A stretch of DNA of 64,000 bases from Leuctra nigra (GCA_934045905.1 OW203773.1:16169246-16233245); one strand, 5' to 3'. Positions 12,268-22,744 are shown, numbered from the stretch's first letter. Program-made: numbers and translations. Notes: generated by a model from the letters alone, not told the origin.

Positions 12268-12400
12268 GTTTAACGTCGCCCTGTTCTGCAACCAGGCTAA
12301 TGGGCCGCATGAATGATGCTGAATGGGTTAAGAAGGAGATGGTCGATGTCTATTAGTAGGTGGAACCTTCCCATCATTTACCTCTAGACGTCCTGAATTC
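12268..12400 (-). repeat. Family S SINE fragment
   Basis: Starts TTTAACGTCGCCCTGTTCTG, continues through AGGCTAATGGG and AAGGAGATGGTCGATG to ACCTTCCCATCATTTACC. It is diverged and has lost the GAT tract. Confidence 0.8.
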
Positions 12401-12429
12401 TATTCCTGGTGCAGTTAGTCATGTCAGCT

Positions 12430-12480
12430 TTTTACGTAGCTTCCCTCGGTCCAAAGCAAATGTTGGGAAAATTGCTACTA
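12430..12480 (+). repeat. Family S SINE fragment, opposite orientation
   Basis: TTTTTACGTAGCTTCCCTCG followed by CAAATGTTGGGAA matches the head-proximal body of the full plus-strand copy (27220-27260). It lies 30 bp from an inverted fragment, so two SINE pieces face each other here. Confidence 0.6.
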
Positions 12481-12546
12481 AATTTATCAGGTAGGCCACT
12501 ACCGCCTACATTCCGCCGCCCATCCTAAACTAATCATAACTTTTGG

Positions 12547-12761
12547 GCTATTTTACGGAAAATGTGAAAAATAATAATCTTAGCTAGTGTTTGAGTCGCC
12601 CATAAACACCAACTTCAATATTTGTGCCCAAACATGTGATAAATACATTCTCTATTTTTTCAGATTTTTCAAGAGTTTGGGCACAAATGTTTTTATAACT
12701 TGTTTTTTATCGACGTAAAAATTAGCTATGATAAATATTTTTCACTTACGTCATATAGCTT
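12547..12761. mobile_element. Family D palindromic MITE
   Basis: Nested inverted matches: GGCTATTTTACGG with ACGTCATATAGC at the ends, GTGAAAAATAATAATCTTAG with AATATTTTTCAC inside, and TTTGTGCCCAAAC with GTTTGGGCACAAA near the centre. The whole 215 bp could fold on itself. No ORF. Confidence 0.75.
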
Positions 12762-13264
12762 GAATTGTTAAAAAAAAATTATAGCGACATTTAGGGAAAT
12801 CTTGTCTCCAGTGCCCAAGTAGAGGTCTCCGATAGATATCTGAATAAATATGCATATTTAATAGATAATTAACGCAAGAAAAAGTGGGGTAGCCGAACTA
12901 ATTTCCAAGATATATCACTTTAGAAATTTGTGTGAGCCCAATCTTTAACATCAAGTCGAAAAAACACAGTAATTTTCCTAGTAAATATATTTAAACTATT
13001 TTCCGCCTATAGATTCTGACCAAAAACTAATGTGCATTATACATTAGGGTATTTTTAAAAAGTAAGACGTCAAATTCTAAATAATTTTCTTATACCTCCT
13101 GTGTTAAAATGTCCTCATATCCTGAAGACATCATATTGAAAACTCAATATAAGTCGAGAGTTGCAAGTTACAAGTCATTTGATGAATCTTTTACATAAAA
13201 AAATAGTTAAAATGTTGAAAAAATTTATAAAAATTGTAAATTTCAACAAAAATTATTTTATGAA
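12762..13264. other. AT-rich intergenic DNA
   Basis: No supported features. Confidence 0.6.
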
Positions 13265-13588
13265 ACTCTACTCGGGCATCCCCCTAATGCACCAGGGGTA
13301 GCTAGCGCCCCCCGGCGCCTGTGGGTGGACTGCGAAGGCATCTCGGTTCACCTGCTCGTCTCAGGTTGGCATGCACAAGAGTGTGGCCACGCTGGAATGC
13401 GCGGAATGTGGCTAGACCTCGTCCGCAGCTCGGTCTCAAGCCGGGGTCCACGTGATCACGTGGTACATGAGTAGGTAGCGCGTCAAATCTGCCAGCGATC
13501 TCGTCAACTGGCTCAGTGGGTAGAGCGCTGCTGTCGTACTCGTAGCAAGCTGCAGTAGGATGGTGATAGGGGGACCTACTAAAAAGCA
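13265..13588. repeat. GC-rich island, probable repeat insertion
   Basis: About 320 bp of GC-rich sequence with abrupt edges in AT-rich surroundings. It contains a perfect CACGTGATCACGTG palindrome near 13450 and a tRNA A-box-like block at its right end. The 95-codon minus-strand ORF (13302-13589) spans the island but has no family motif, and the island looks like a tRNA-related retroposon rather than a gene. Confidence 0.45.
13507..13575 (+). repeat. tRNA-like fragment (D-arm only)
   Basis: GGCTCAGTGGGTAGAGC forms a standard tRNA D-arm and matches the internal Pol III A box. No T-arm or B box follows at the expected distance, so this is a decayed tRNA-derived sequence, not a functional tRNA gene. 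Confidence 0.5.
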
Positions 13589-13596
13589 ATGATGGG

Positions 13597-14180
13597 CAAA
13601 AACTGTCGCTAAAAACTGTTTAGCTTATTTTCTCAGTCAAAAAGTAAGCTAAATTAGATTTTACCGATGTATGTTTTGCATTTTAATTTTACAGAGTATC
13701 CCATATAAAATACTTTGGAGTAAGTTTACCTGCCCAAATAAAATATATCCCTGGATAAAATACTCTTTTATAAGAAAAAGCCTGGACATAATCTATCTAG
13801 ATAAACTATAAGCAGACAAAATACCCCCTAAAAAAATAATTGTGATTTTTTTATGAAAATACTTTAAAATAAAGGAGGAGGGTTTATAGGTATATTCTAA
13901 AAAAAGGCAGATAAAAGAGAGTAAATTACAATGGTAAAAAACTGTTTTGGCTAATTTCAGTTAAAAAGTAAGCCAGCAATTTTGTTTACCAATGTATTCA
14001 TGCATGCATGGTATGGATTTTATTTTTTACAGAGTATCGTAGAAAAAAATATGTGTAAATATCCATGTAAAAAATACCTAGGACAATATACCCATGGATA
14101 AAACACCTGCTCTTTTATACAATCATCCTGTATAAATCTACATTAAAAAAATGTGACAAAATACCACCTGAATAAAAGAC
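13597..14180. repeat. Diverged two-copy direct repeat (about 240 bp units)
   Basis: Unit 1 (13597-13840) and unit 2 (13931-14180) share in order AAAAACTGTTT, AAAAAGTAAGC, ACAGAGTATC, GGATAAAA, CTCTTTTATA and GACAAAATACC. The offset is about 334 bp. A weaker third trace (ACTGTTTTGTTAAAAAGTA) follows near 14252. No ORF. Confidence 0.7.
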
Positions 14181-14239
14181 CACTGACAAAAATATTCTTA
14201 AAATACGTACTGTTTTTCATGAAACTATTACTACTACTG

Positions 14240-14937
14240 TTCTACTAACGTACTGTTTTGTTAAAAAGTAGTTTTGCAAAATTTTGTCAAGTTTAGTGTA
14301 AAACGTCTGTAGCGCATTTTACTAAATCAATTGGCATACTAAATTTTAACCGATTGACAATGAAGTTTTTTAAAATTTTTAATAATAACAGCTAATTTTT
14401 TATTACGTTTGAATATTGAAAAATAATATATAAATCTTGACAAACATAGCTACCACATAAGCAGTAAGGAGTAAGGACACACTAAACAACGTTCATGAAT
14501 ATTTTCAACCTTATTGCAATTCGTCACTAAGGTCGATATTCCTATTCTAAGACCCCAGAGATTCACCCTTCGTGACTAACAGCCATAAATGTCAAGTATC
14601 CTGAGCACATAATTTCGTCACTGCACTGTACAATAAGAATGTGTTTGTCTCTAACGGACCGTTCAGTCCAGTAGCCAGCTTTTCACGGCCTACATGACTG
14701 ATGAGAAACATAATGAGAGATCACTCAAGTAGGCAGTGGTTTAGGATACCCTAATATATTTGTCAAGTCTTTCTTTCATGGTAGGGTGAGTTTATTGGGG
14801 GGTATATTTCTTACATGATTGGGGGTTGGTTAGATTTCTATGAGAAATATTAATTTGTTGGTGGTCGATTTTAGTTTTGTGTGCGGTAGGTGAAGATGTT
14901 GATTTATTGTTTTGTAGTGAAGTTTATGGATCTTATG
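14240..14937. other. AT-rich intergenic DNA
   Basis: No gene supported. The 14480-14720 part is less AT-rich but shows no open frame or repeat ends. Confidence 0.5.
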
Positions 14938-15015
14938 GTGAAGGATGATTATGATGATTGGGGATGATGGTGGGAAGCAGGCGGTCGTTGTCTAGTTGAA
15001 CGGAACATTACCGGA
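14938..15015 (-). repeat. Family S SINE fragment
   Basis: AAGGATGATTATGATGATTG, then GGTGGGAAGCAGGCGGTCGT and GGAACATTACC: a short internal piece of the SINE body. Confidence 0.75.
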
Positions 15016-15832
15016 ATTTGAATTTCGGATGAGAAAAAAATTAATGTGTCGGAATTTAATTTTTATCAATAAAAATAATTACTTTTGATATTGGACGTTC
15101 ATTAGCTAATATTATTTATGGCTGAATGACTGATTATTTAGTAAATTATGGACTCGTCTTGATCATTTGGCTTAGTGCTTAACTTTTAATAATTCCAAAT
15201 TAGAAAATTACCAAAAGACACTAATTTTACAAAATGACGTTATTTTTGACGTTTGGAATTAGATTACTTAAATATCTAATTTTACAGGCACTAAAAATGT
15301 CAAAGATTCCGATCTTTTAAAAAAAGTATAAATTCGGACGGAGGGATAAATTCATATCCATACAATTACGATTTTTATAGTATTTCCTGACTAGACATTT
15401 AAAATTTAGTTTATAAATTAGATAGAATCTAGTTTTATATCAATTTTATTCACCACTACAAATTTTCTAAGTTCTTCCCTATTTCTTTTGATCGCAGTTT
15501 AGATATAAAACTATGATTTACTATTAATCTATGGACCTTGTTCGAAATGATATAAATGTCTCGAGGGAATCACCTGCCCCTCATCAAACCTTGATCTTAA
15601 CGTCGGTTAATATTAAACTAGGATTAAACTGGTTAGTATAGTCAGTAATCAGTTATATAATTTACTACTTGTCTTATGACTGTGGTTGCAATGCAGCTTG
15701 GGACTTGATAGAAAAACTATCGCCATATGTCGGACGGGATGATGAGAATAATACTGGTTGTTGATGGAAGTGATAGGAAAGAAATTACAAGGCGTTTACG
15801 CTGTTTAGGAGACACAGCAATTGTTTGGCATT
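15016..15832. other. AT-rich intergenic DNA
   Basis: No supported feature. Confidence 0.55.
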
Positions 15833-16261
15833 GGGGGGGGGGGGGGGGGGGGATTTCACCCTTCATCTGATTTTATATCATTAAAAGATTCTAGCTCATT
15901 TTACTACATATATTATTTTTAATTGATCCTTAAATCTCATTATTTAGAGACGAAACGATTTTCTACGTAAATAATTATGTTTAGAATTTGTGAATTAGGT
16001 ATGTAATAAGTTTGTAAAATATGAATTTATACTAACAATATATTTGTGAACGGGGATGAAATGATTAAAAAAATTGAAATGTCACATCTTTGAATATTTC
16101 ATCCTTACGAGCGTCCCATATTCAACAAATCCCCATTTTAAAATTTCATTGTAAGTCATTTTGTATCCAAAAGTGGTAATTTTCGTGTCTCAAAATTTTC
16201 TTTTATGGAGTTGATAACTAACAAGCAGGAAATTTGATGGGTCAACCCCCCCCCCCCCCCC
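15833..16261. repeat. Segment bounded by poly-G and poly-C runs
   Basis: A run of 20 G (15833-15852) opens and a run of 16 C (16246-16261) closes this 429-bp segment. Just inside the runs, GATTTCACCCTTCATC and, read in reverse, TTGACCCATCAAATTTC are loosely similar, so the whole could be an inverted-ended element. The interior is AT-rich and non-coding. Confidence 0.35.
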
Positions 16262-16382
16262 TAAAAACGCAACGTGTTTAAATGCCATCTTCTAAAATAA
16301 TGTTTTTGAAATTGCCCCTGGCAAATATTTAGGCATCGCCTATATGGTTGTGAAATAATAATGATAATATAGGTGTCGGTCC

Positions 16383-16454
16383 GGCCGGGTGGCTAAGTTG
16401 GTAGAGCTCTCACCTGGCAAGTGAGAGGTCCCTTGTTTGAGTCCCGGATATATA
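16383..16454 (+). tRNA. tRNA-like sequence, anticodon GGC (Ala), degenerate
   Basis: The 72 nt fit the tRNA register: D-arm GCTAAGTTGGTAGAGC, anticodon stem CTCAC/GTGAG with loop CTGGCAA (anticodon GGC) and T-loop TTTGAGT. The T-stem has two mismatches and the acceptor ends do not pair in this register, so this is probably a pseudo-tRNA or SINE head rather than a working tRNA-Ala gene. Confidence 0.45.
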
Positions 16455-17027
16455 GCATTCATTTCAAACCTATTATGATTTATGATATGCATCTGTTCTA
16501 GCCATAGAGTAGATAAATTTCAAGATAATAAATATATAAAATAGAGATTGGGAATGATTAAAGATCGAAAGATGATAAAATAGGGATAGTAAATATTTTA
16601 TATCAAGTAATACGTCTGAATTTGACAAATTTGATATTCGATCTTAGACGTGATGTTTAGAAAAAAAGTGTCATAAAAGGTTAATAGAACTTGTCTGTCT
16701 CAAGACACGTGATCATGATGAAATTTACTGTCCACCTGTCTCACATTTTGTGTCTCAATTAAAATGATATGCAGTATTAAAGGGACACATGTGGCGTGAG
16801 AGAAGTGTAATTGTATTATTAAGCGAGCATCGGACTTCGCCATTCAATAATCTTACTCCTCTAATCTCTGTTATCGTATGAGAGGAAATCTCATTTGAGG
16901 TCGAACAAAGAAATTGATCAAATTTGTTCACCAAATTGCTTCATTACTTCCAGTTAGTTTACCAATAGGGAATAAGCTAGAGATTTTTTTGCGATTTAAA
17001 TCCAATATTTCAAAATAACAAGGTAGT
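16455..17027. other. AT-rich intergenic DNA
   Basis: No supported feature. Confidence 0.55.
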
Positions 17028-17291
17028 TGTTGGTAAATCACACTATTTTCACACTCAAAAATTTAAATTTTCAATCATAAATATTATGAAATGTTAAACT
17101 CAGGGTATATTTTGGCGGGAAAACGCCATCACGGCGAGTGATGTCATATTTTATAGTAACCATGGCAACAACATTGTTGGTTGATATAAATGACATCACT
17201 CGCCGTGATTGCGTTTTCCCAAAATATGATCTGAATTTTTATTACAGATTTATGAATGAAAATTTACACTTTTGAGTGGGATATACCAACA
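17028..17291. mobile_element. Family E foldback MITE
   Basis: The element is almost entirely two inverted arms of about 110-120 bp. Ends are TGTTGGTA and TACCAACA. Further in, ACTCAAAAATTTAAATTTTC mirrors GAAAATTTACACTTTTGAGT, and the inner pair CATCACGGCGAGTGATGTCA mirrors TGACATCACTCGCCGTGAT. The loop is about 40 bp. No ORF and no certain target duplication. Confidence 0.8.
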
Positions 17292-17359
17292 AATGTTTTT
17301 TACTGATAACATCAGATAGGTGGAAGTTAATAAATACCAACTGCAATATGAAAAGATTT

Positions 17360-17431
17360 TCCTCGAGTGGGACTCGAACCCACGACCTTCCGATATCCAG
17401 TCAGATGCTCTACCAACTGAGCTACCGAGGT
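17360..17431 (-). tRNA. tRNA-like gene or pseudogene, anticodon GGA
   Basis: Read on the minus strand, 72 nt fold as a near-perfect cloverleaf: acceptor six of seven pairs (first pair A-A), D-arm GCTCAGTTGGTAGAGC, anticodon stem TCTGA/TCGGA with loop CTGGATA, variable AGGTC, T-arm GTGGG-TTCGAGT-CCCAC perfect. A and B boxes are intact and a TCTTTT run follows within ten bases as a possible Pol III stop. The anticodon GGA would decode serine, but serine tRNAs are class II with a long variable arm and this is class I. It is therefore more likely a tRNA-derived SINE-type or pseudo-tRNA. The plus-strand ORF at 17276-17467 merely reads through it. Confidence 0.6.
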
Positions 17432-17548
17432 AACAAATATGTTGTTATTTTTAATAATACTTTTTAATAAATTCATGCATATTCCCTTCCAATAATATCG
17501 GTCCTTTGGCTTGACCGCAATATTGATTTATAGTTTTACTCCGCTTTA

Positions 17549-17596
17549 CTAATCATCATAATCATTCATCCATCACCATTAGCCTAGTAGCATAAC
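17549..17596 (+). repeat. Family S SINE fragment (3' part)
   Basis: AATCATCATAATCATTCATC followed by CATCACCATTAGCCTAGTAG is the tail-proximal block of the SINE. Confidence 0.75.
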
Positions 17597-17599
17597 AAG

Positions 17600-18294
17600 G
17601 GGGGAAAACACTCCTCAGAAGATCTTTATTTTGATCTAAATAATTAGTAATTAATTGAAATTTCGTCTGATTTTCATTACTATAGGAATGTTAATCAGTG
17701 GTTAAGTTTTAACAATTGATTTAGCGAGCGTAGCCACGGTATACTCATGACACTTTCTCTGTTTGTTTTTTGTGTAATTTTTGTGTTCTTTATTGTGATT
17801 TTGCTAGCAGTGCCCAGCAAACAGTTCAACCAATACATCCTGAAATTTGCGCACATATTACTAATTATTGTAGTTTAAGCGGTAATTTCTTGTATAGTTT
17901 TTGAACAGAATCCTTAAATTCATACGGGAAAAGTTTAACGCTTGTAAGGATTAAATATTCAAAGGTTTAACCGATCATCTTCAAATTTTGCATGGTCTTA
18001 GGGACCAACATTCTAGGTGTTATTTTTGGTCGATTTTCGGACTAACCTGTCCTTCAAAAGCTTGTTGTCATTTTACGGACATTTTATGCGTGTTTGGCAA
18101 TGCCAAATTCTTCAAGACATGTCAGACATTTTATCACGCATTTCGCTTCGGCTCGTCTCACGTTGTAGAACAGACAGGCGCGTAGGAAGCCCCCCTCTGA
18201 TTCAATTCCCCTCCCTATGTTCTTATACATTTATGTGTCAAGAAAAAAATTTGCATAAAAAGTGTTAAAATCGCGTTGAAATGCACCAAATTGA
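17600..18294. other. Intergenic DNA
   Basis: Two overlapping plus-strand ORFs (17988-18185 and 18017-18268) are in different frames of one moderately AT-rich stretch; neither has a recognisable motif. CAGACAGGCGCG near 18172 resembles words flanking the family R repeat at 62480, so this may be part of the same repeat. Confidence 0.4.
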
Positions 18295-18470
18295 TGACTG
18301 AAATTCAAAAATTTTCCGGGGCTGTGCGCCCCGGACCCGCATTTTACTGGGGGGCCCTCCCCCCAGACCCCCAATTGTCTTCGATTAGTACCTACCTATG
18401 TCCAGCTCAAGTTATTTTACAATATTATTCCCCCCCCCCCCTTGCAAATTTTGTTCCTGCGCGCCTGAGA
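18295..18470 (+). repeat. Family R repeat with G and C runs
   Basis: CTCCCCCCAGACCCCCAATTG, then TGTCTTCGATTAG and a C12 run (18430-18441) are matched at 62500-62580 by CCCCCCAGACCACAATTGTC, TCTTCGTTTGC and another C run. Both have a GGGGCTGTGCGCC- or GGTGGGGTCC-like block upstream. Unknown class. The 91-codon ORF at 18276-18551 is repeat-derived. Confidence 0.6.
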
Positions 18471-18676
18471 ACAGAAACTTTCAATTCGCATGCTCGCTTA
18501 TCAACGCGGTACACAGAGCGTTTTCCTCCATGGCCGAAACCATTTATCTAGAAATTACCACTAACAGTAATTGAGTTGCTCAATTAAGTCCTGTTCTTCA
18601 TAGAACAACGTACCGAGTGCAAAGTGTCAGAAAGCGACGAGCATCTGCAGTCAATCTATCTGGAAGATCGTGCGGT

Positions 18677-18746
18677 CTGGATGCTGCAGGATCGCAATCG
18701 CGTGAGATGTTATCTCGCGATGCCCAGATCATCTGGCCAGCATCAG
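18677..18746. other. GC-rich hairpin
   Basis: CTGGATGCTG (18677) pairs with CCAGCATCAG (to 18746), and inside that ATCGCGTGAGAT pairs with ATCTCGCGAT across a GTT loop, leaving one bulged T. This gives a strong stem-loop in otherwise AT-rich DNA. It could be the core of a structured RNA, a decayed retroposon or an inverted repeat; no further evidence chooses among these. Confidence 0.45.
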
Positions 18747-18759
18747 TGACGGCCTAATA

Positions 18760-20003
18760 GAATAAGTGATATAATGAGAGGGCAGAGTTAACTGTATTTC
18801 ATGGAGCACGATAGCAAAACATGGACACTTCATCAATGAATACAATTTGTTTGGCACAGAAAAAGTTCAGAGTTTGTGTTTGACTTGTCAAAAGAGTCTG
18901 CAAAAGAGTCTGGGGGAGGTGGAGGGTGTAAGAGCCCCTCTGAAATCTTGTATTTTAAAGTATTGATTCTCGCAATAAATATTATGTATGGAGTAAGTAT
19001 GCTGTCACTTATTCATTTATGATGATACCGATTTCTTAGGTACAATTAATTATTGCAGTTCTATGAATATTTAATAAATAAATGAGCCTATTTGATCTAC
19101 CATAAAATTATGAAAAAAAAATTAAAACTTTCTCTTGTCACTTAATATATTTATCGAACTTCCATATCATTCACGTTCAGCTTAACTTTATTGTGCGTTT
19201 CAGCATGCATTTTGTAAATGTGCTTCCAAATAAATTACATAAAAGTCAACAAGAAATTTTATTAAAAAAATCCTATAAGAAATTATGCTCATCTTATTAA
19301 AAAAAGCCTAGCAATTTTGAATATAACTTAATACTTTCCCATTTTAACATATACAATTTTCTACCTACTCCCTCTGCCCACCCCTTCCCCAAAATACTTT
19401 CTCGTTGTACTAAAATTTCACATTTTGACTTAAAAATCAACAAGACATCCAGTCGCCATATATAACGGTAGGAGTCCCAAAAATGTATAGTTCATTCAAG
19501 TGAAGACATATTTATTATTTAGTTTATTGGGGTAGTGAAAACCATTGTCAAAGATCAAACTAACTTCTTATTTGGACACTGATTTAGAGATGCTTTTACA
19601 TTTTCTGTCTCTCTTCAAGGGGGGCTTTTGAAGTCTTTATCCAGGTAGAATTTTATGTTTTTACAGTTATTTGTTAAAAGAATTTCTAAGAGGAAGTAAG
19701 CAAATCTGAGAATTCCCCCCTGAGGTCGGATTTGGATGTTTAGGATTTTATATGATGTGTAAAGTGGTATTAAATGATGATGATAGGGATAAGGGTGTGA
19801 AAATGTTGGCATGGGGTGGGAATTTAAAACTAAGGGTGTAATAAAATAGCTTTTCTAATACCTTCTCGCTCATGGATTTCTATAATTCTGAATGCGCATT
19901 TTTATTTGACCAGTTCCCATGAAGAGAAATATGATATTTTTATCTGAAGTTTCGTAAAATAATTGTGTACAAAAGCGTAATATATATTATTTCTGCAACA
20001 ATG
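18760..20003. other. AT-rich intergenic DNA
   Basis: The minus-strand ORF 19615-19812 is short and unrecognised. No other feature. Confidence 0.55.
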
Positions 20004-20165
20004 TGCAACTATAATATGCTAATGGTGACGGATGAATGATTATGATGATGATAGGGAGATGATGATGAAGAGTTAGGGATGGGGTTGGGAAGGATACGGC
20101 TGTGGCGTATTAGTACGGAACCTACCCGGCATTTTCCTCGCGATTTTGGGAAATCACGAAAAATA
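20004..20165 (-). repeat. Family S SINE, partial
   Basis: GCTAATGGTGACGGATGAAT, GGGAGATGATGATGAAGAG, GTTGGGAAGGATACGGCTGT, GGAACCTACCCGGCATTT and GGGAAATCACGAAAAA occur in family order. The tRNA-like head is missing. Confidence 0.85.
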
Positions 20166-20432
20166 TGAGTCTGAAAAGTTCTGAGAGGCGTGAGACGATC
20201 GTACGTCGTACAGTTTTATTTTTCATAATGTCTAGAATCGTAATTTTTATCACTATATTTTATTACTATAATTTATATTTTTTACATTTCCAATTATATA
20301 TTTTTTTCTACTCAAATGAAATTTGAGAGGTAAATCTGTTATCTGTAGGTAAAGTGAATGAAAAAATGGAAAACAGTCAATATTTGACAAGGTGTTGTGA
20401 TCACTTTATTATTTATTTTTTAAATTCTGTGC

Positions 20433-20570
20433 CTCAGAGGTAGAAGGCCAGAAGTCAATTGCTATGATTCTTTATACCTGTAATTCCTCATGCATATTCG
20501 TAATGGTGACATAGGACATGCAAGAGAATACTACAATTGTATTTCTTCAGCATAATCGAGAAAGTGTATA
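20433..20570 (+). mobile_element. Family A MITE, truncated
   Basis: CTCAGAGGTAGAAGGCCAGA and the following ATGATTCTT, TAATGGTGACATAGGACATG and AGAGAATACT blocks match family A. The right half is lost. Confidence 0.75.
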
Positions 20571-22010
20571 CGTACATCTGTAAACTGTGTGTAAAATATA
20601 ATTTTATTACTTACCTACTAAATATTAATCGGTTTATAAACATACTCAAAATGTTTGATAATACAGAAAACGTAAGGCAGAAAGAGTTATGAAGCATCCC
20701 AACATCAGCATCCAAAGAACCATCACCTAAACAAATCTCAATCATGTGCAAAATTAGTGAGAACACCGCCATAAAACTACAAAGAAAATATCTTCTTCAA
20801 AAGCCAACTCTCTAGGGAAAATGTTATGACAAAAGCCATACAAAATCCATTATCTACCCACCTTTTAGTCCCTCACTTTTGTCCCACTGTCAAAGCGATC
20901 TCTATTGATCTGTCACAAGTCACCAAAAGGTGTTGTCTAGAATCTTTAAAACCCCGAAAGCTAATCACTCATTTCAGAAAACAAAACACGTATGCGTGGG
21001 AAGAAACGTTCGATGCCAACTTTGAAAATATTACAATTTGTAAGGCAAAGGCGTGTGATTTTGCAAGCGAATGAGGTTCTTTGTTGCTGTCAGGTTGGCT
21101 ATAGATAGTTACTGTATGTTAGTGTGATTTATTGGTATTTATTCATAGGTTGGTATTGTCAATGCAAGTGGCTTTATGGTGTATATGACAACGTGCCTGC
21201 ATGCATGTTATGTTACTTACGGTTGATGGATCTGTCCTTAGCGAATTGTGGTATTTGAAAAATAGATGGATTATATTTTATATTGTTATTTAATTTGTGT
21301 TATTTCAACCAATAGTTTAATTGAATGTTAACATGTTTTAATACAAATTCCTGAAGTAATTTTTTTTTCACTCATTATTATTTGTTTTAAATTATAGGTT
21401 TATATTGAGTATTGCTTCAAAATATTGTCCCGTGGTATTTTTAACTACCGCTAATATTTTAATCTGACAGGGAACATTTAAATTAAATTATGATATTTTG
21501 ACAAAATATCCCAGATTTGGAGTGACTGTATTTTACTAATAGGTATTAGTAAAAAAAATAAAAATTACACATATTATTGGCAATTTTTTTGTAAAATTCT
21601 TCATTGGTTCTTCTGAAATTCTTCTGCACTTAGACTACATAATAATGCAATCTTAGAATTTAATTTTGCTCATGGTATCTTCCCTTGTTTCCAAACAGGT
21701 ATATTCCATATTATTCATAATTTCAATAATTTATAATATTTTTTTCATCATTTACAGAATACGGGATTTTTTTAAACCTACCACAAGGTACATCGACTAT
21801 TTTACTTAATGGTATAACACACATTTGGTGTATAACACATGCAAATTATAGTCTCTCTAAAAGTAATATAATATCTACGATAAGTTATCTTTGATAATAT
21901 TGGATTGAACTGCTGATTCTTATACTACACTGTGAATAACTATTTTTTGGAAGAAATGGGAATTTTTTAAACAAATTTCATTGAAAAATGAGAATCATTT
22001 CCTAGGGGAA
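20571..22010. other. AT-rich intergenic DNA with an unrecognised ORF
   Basis: The 82-codon plus-strand ORF at 20826-21074 has a balanced composition (cysteines, charged residues), but I recognise no domain and there is no homologous neighbour. The rest is AT-rich and featureless. Confidence 0.35.
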
Positions 22011-22027
22011 GGGGGGGGGGGGGGGGG
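22011..22027. repeat. G17 homopolymer
   Basis: Seventeen consecutive G, followed within 15 bases by TTGCCCCCCATC. The overlapping ORFs at 21981-22321 run through it and have no recognised motif. Confidence 0.9.
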
Positions 22028-22744
22028 ATTACGTCACATTGCCCCCCATCGAGGTCAAGAATGTTATGAAATAGAATTGAAACCTTTCAACGTAATTTCC
22101 ACAGATTTCACCCAAAAATCGTATATTTGTCTCCTCTTCCAATGTCAACATCACAATGCATTCATTCACGAAATCTCTGGCCATATTTTAACTTCATCCT
22201 GCAGAATGTTCTTAGATTTCGGCTGGAGTCAAAGCTCAAACGAACACCCATGAGAGTTGGAAGGTGGGCTCAAAAACCACCAGGTGGGTCCATTCAGTGG
22301 CGTTTTACGTTCAAAACGTGAAATATTGGCTGAAAAAAGCGAGGTTTCAACGCATATTGCGACCTTATGTCATTCAATAGAAACGTGACCATAGTTCGCA
22401 TGTGACTTTATCGCATTGACACCATATTTATATTTATTTCAAACATCTTAGAGAATTACGCAGATGGTAAGAAGTAATGACAAACTAATAATAATACATT
22501 TTACTATGAACTTGAAATCTATTTTGTAAAGAAGAGGCTAGTTAAATTATATCTATCTATGTAAGTGCCATCACATTCCAAAAATATCCATTCTTTATTT
22601 CTCTTCCCAAACTTATTCCAGTATAGCTGTGAATAGCTGTAATTTTGTGCTTTTTTGCGATATTTGCCAAATATGTTCGTTCAAAATATGAATGAAATGA
22701 ACAAGTTTGAATTGGGGAACAATCGTGAAGCGTTACTTTATTTT

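Noticed and set aside
13302..13589. 95-codon minus ORF in the GC-rich island
   Set aside because: Open frame is expected in a short GC-rich block; no family motif, and it overlaps a tRNA-like fragment.
17276..17467. 63-codon ORF containing a THDLP-like peptide
   Set aside because: This peptide is the antisense translation of a tRNA T-arm and anticodon arm, a common artefact.
18276..18551. 91-codon ORF
   Set aside because: Lies within family R, whose second copy does not preserve the same frame.
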